NCBI GenBank assembly: GCA_002049885.1
Contig: MVCS01000122.1
Location: 1-5,351, forward strand
DNA: 5,351 nt
Origin: Planctomycetales bacterium 4484_123
GTDB lineage: Bacteria > Planctomycetota > Phycisphaerae > SM23-33
Direction: 5' to 3'
Positions 5,331 to 5,351 of this stretch are shown piece after piece. The position numbers and the translations under genes were made by a program. The notes beneath the pieces are model-generated. The model had not been told where the DNA came from. It did not search any database and saw only the letters and a program-made list of their open reading frames with translations. How positions within the stretch are numbered: position 1 is the stretch's first letter; every line of letters starts with the position of its first letter.

Positions 5331-5337
5331 CCCCCTT
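5301..5337 (+). terminator. Possible hairpin at the end of the membrane protein gene
   Basis: AAGGGGGT (5301-5308) is perfectly complementary to ACCCCCTT (5330-5337). Inside it, AGGC (5313-5316) can pair with GCCT (5325-5328), giving an imperfect two-part stem with an 8-nt loop. The hairpin spans the end of the coding sequence and its TAA. Only TTTCA follows, with no U-run, so it is not a classical intrinsic terminator. It may be a weak or factor-dependent terminator, an RNA 3'-end stabiliser, or chance. Only 14 further bases are visible. Confidence 0.3.
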
Positions 5338-5351
5338 TCACGCAAGTCCTA

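Noticed and set aside
4154..5345. Minus-strand open frames over rpsE, rplO and the membrane protein gene (320 and 145 residues)
   Set aside because: They are antisense shadows. The 145-residue frame is His/Arg/Gly-rich with no membrane or domain pattern, whereas the plus-strand frame has coherent membrane segments and codon bias.

Overview
The window is a densely packed, entirely plus-strand run of ribosomal protein genes corresponding to the end of the bacterial S10 operon joined to the spc operon. The order is (end of rpsC) - rplP - rpmC - rpsQ - rplN - rplX - rplE - rpsN - rpsH - rplF - rplR - rpsE - rplO, followed by an unrecognised small membrane protein gene. Twelve ribosomal genes are complete and identifiable by family motifs. 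Gaps are mostly 0-15 nt, with two larger ones of 49 and 39 nt around rplR, so transcription as one polycistronic message is likely. No promoter, RNA gene, mobile element, CRISPR array or long non-coding stretch was seen.

The DNA is G+C-rich, with strong G/C preference at third codon positions. Three genes start with non-ATG codons: rpsQ and rpsE with TTG, rplN with GTG. Gene order and protein sequences are bacterial. L14 carries a short insertion, L30 (rpmD) is missing from its usual place, and S14 is the short zinc-binding type. Together these suggest a planctomycete-like or related bacterium (PVC group), but this is a tentative reading by pattern and not a placement. A high-GC bacterium of another poorly sampled phylum is possible.

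Layout: 1-34 is probably the tail of rpsC. 49-1004 (rplP, rpmC, rpsQ) is the S10-operon end. 1034-4939 is the spc-type block, from rplN to rplO. rpsE and rplO overlap as ATGA, which leaves no room for rpmD. 4936-4964 is a small junction where an 8-codon reading frame (MSGTWTCG) overlaps the stop of rplO and the second candidate ATG of the next gene. 4959-5330 encodes a roughly 123-residue protein with three predicted membrane segments and a basic tail, in the slot where secY is normally found. A possible hairpin covers the end of that gene (5301-5337), and the window ends 14 bases later.

The ribosomal proteins all build the two subunits: L16, L29, L14, L24, L5, L6, L18 and L15 go to the 50S, and S17, S14, S8 and S5 go to the 30S. 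Nothing seen amounts to a clearly new biological system. The part most worth a second look is the downstream end, where the expected L30 and SecY genes are not present in their usual places and an unknown membrane protein appears instead.
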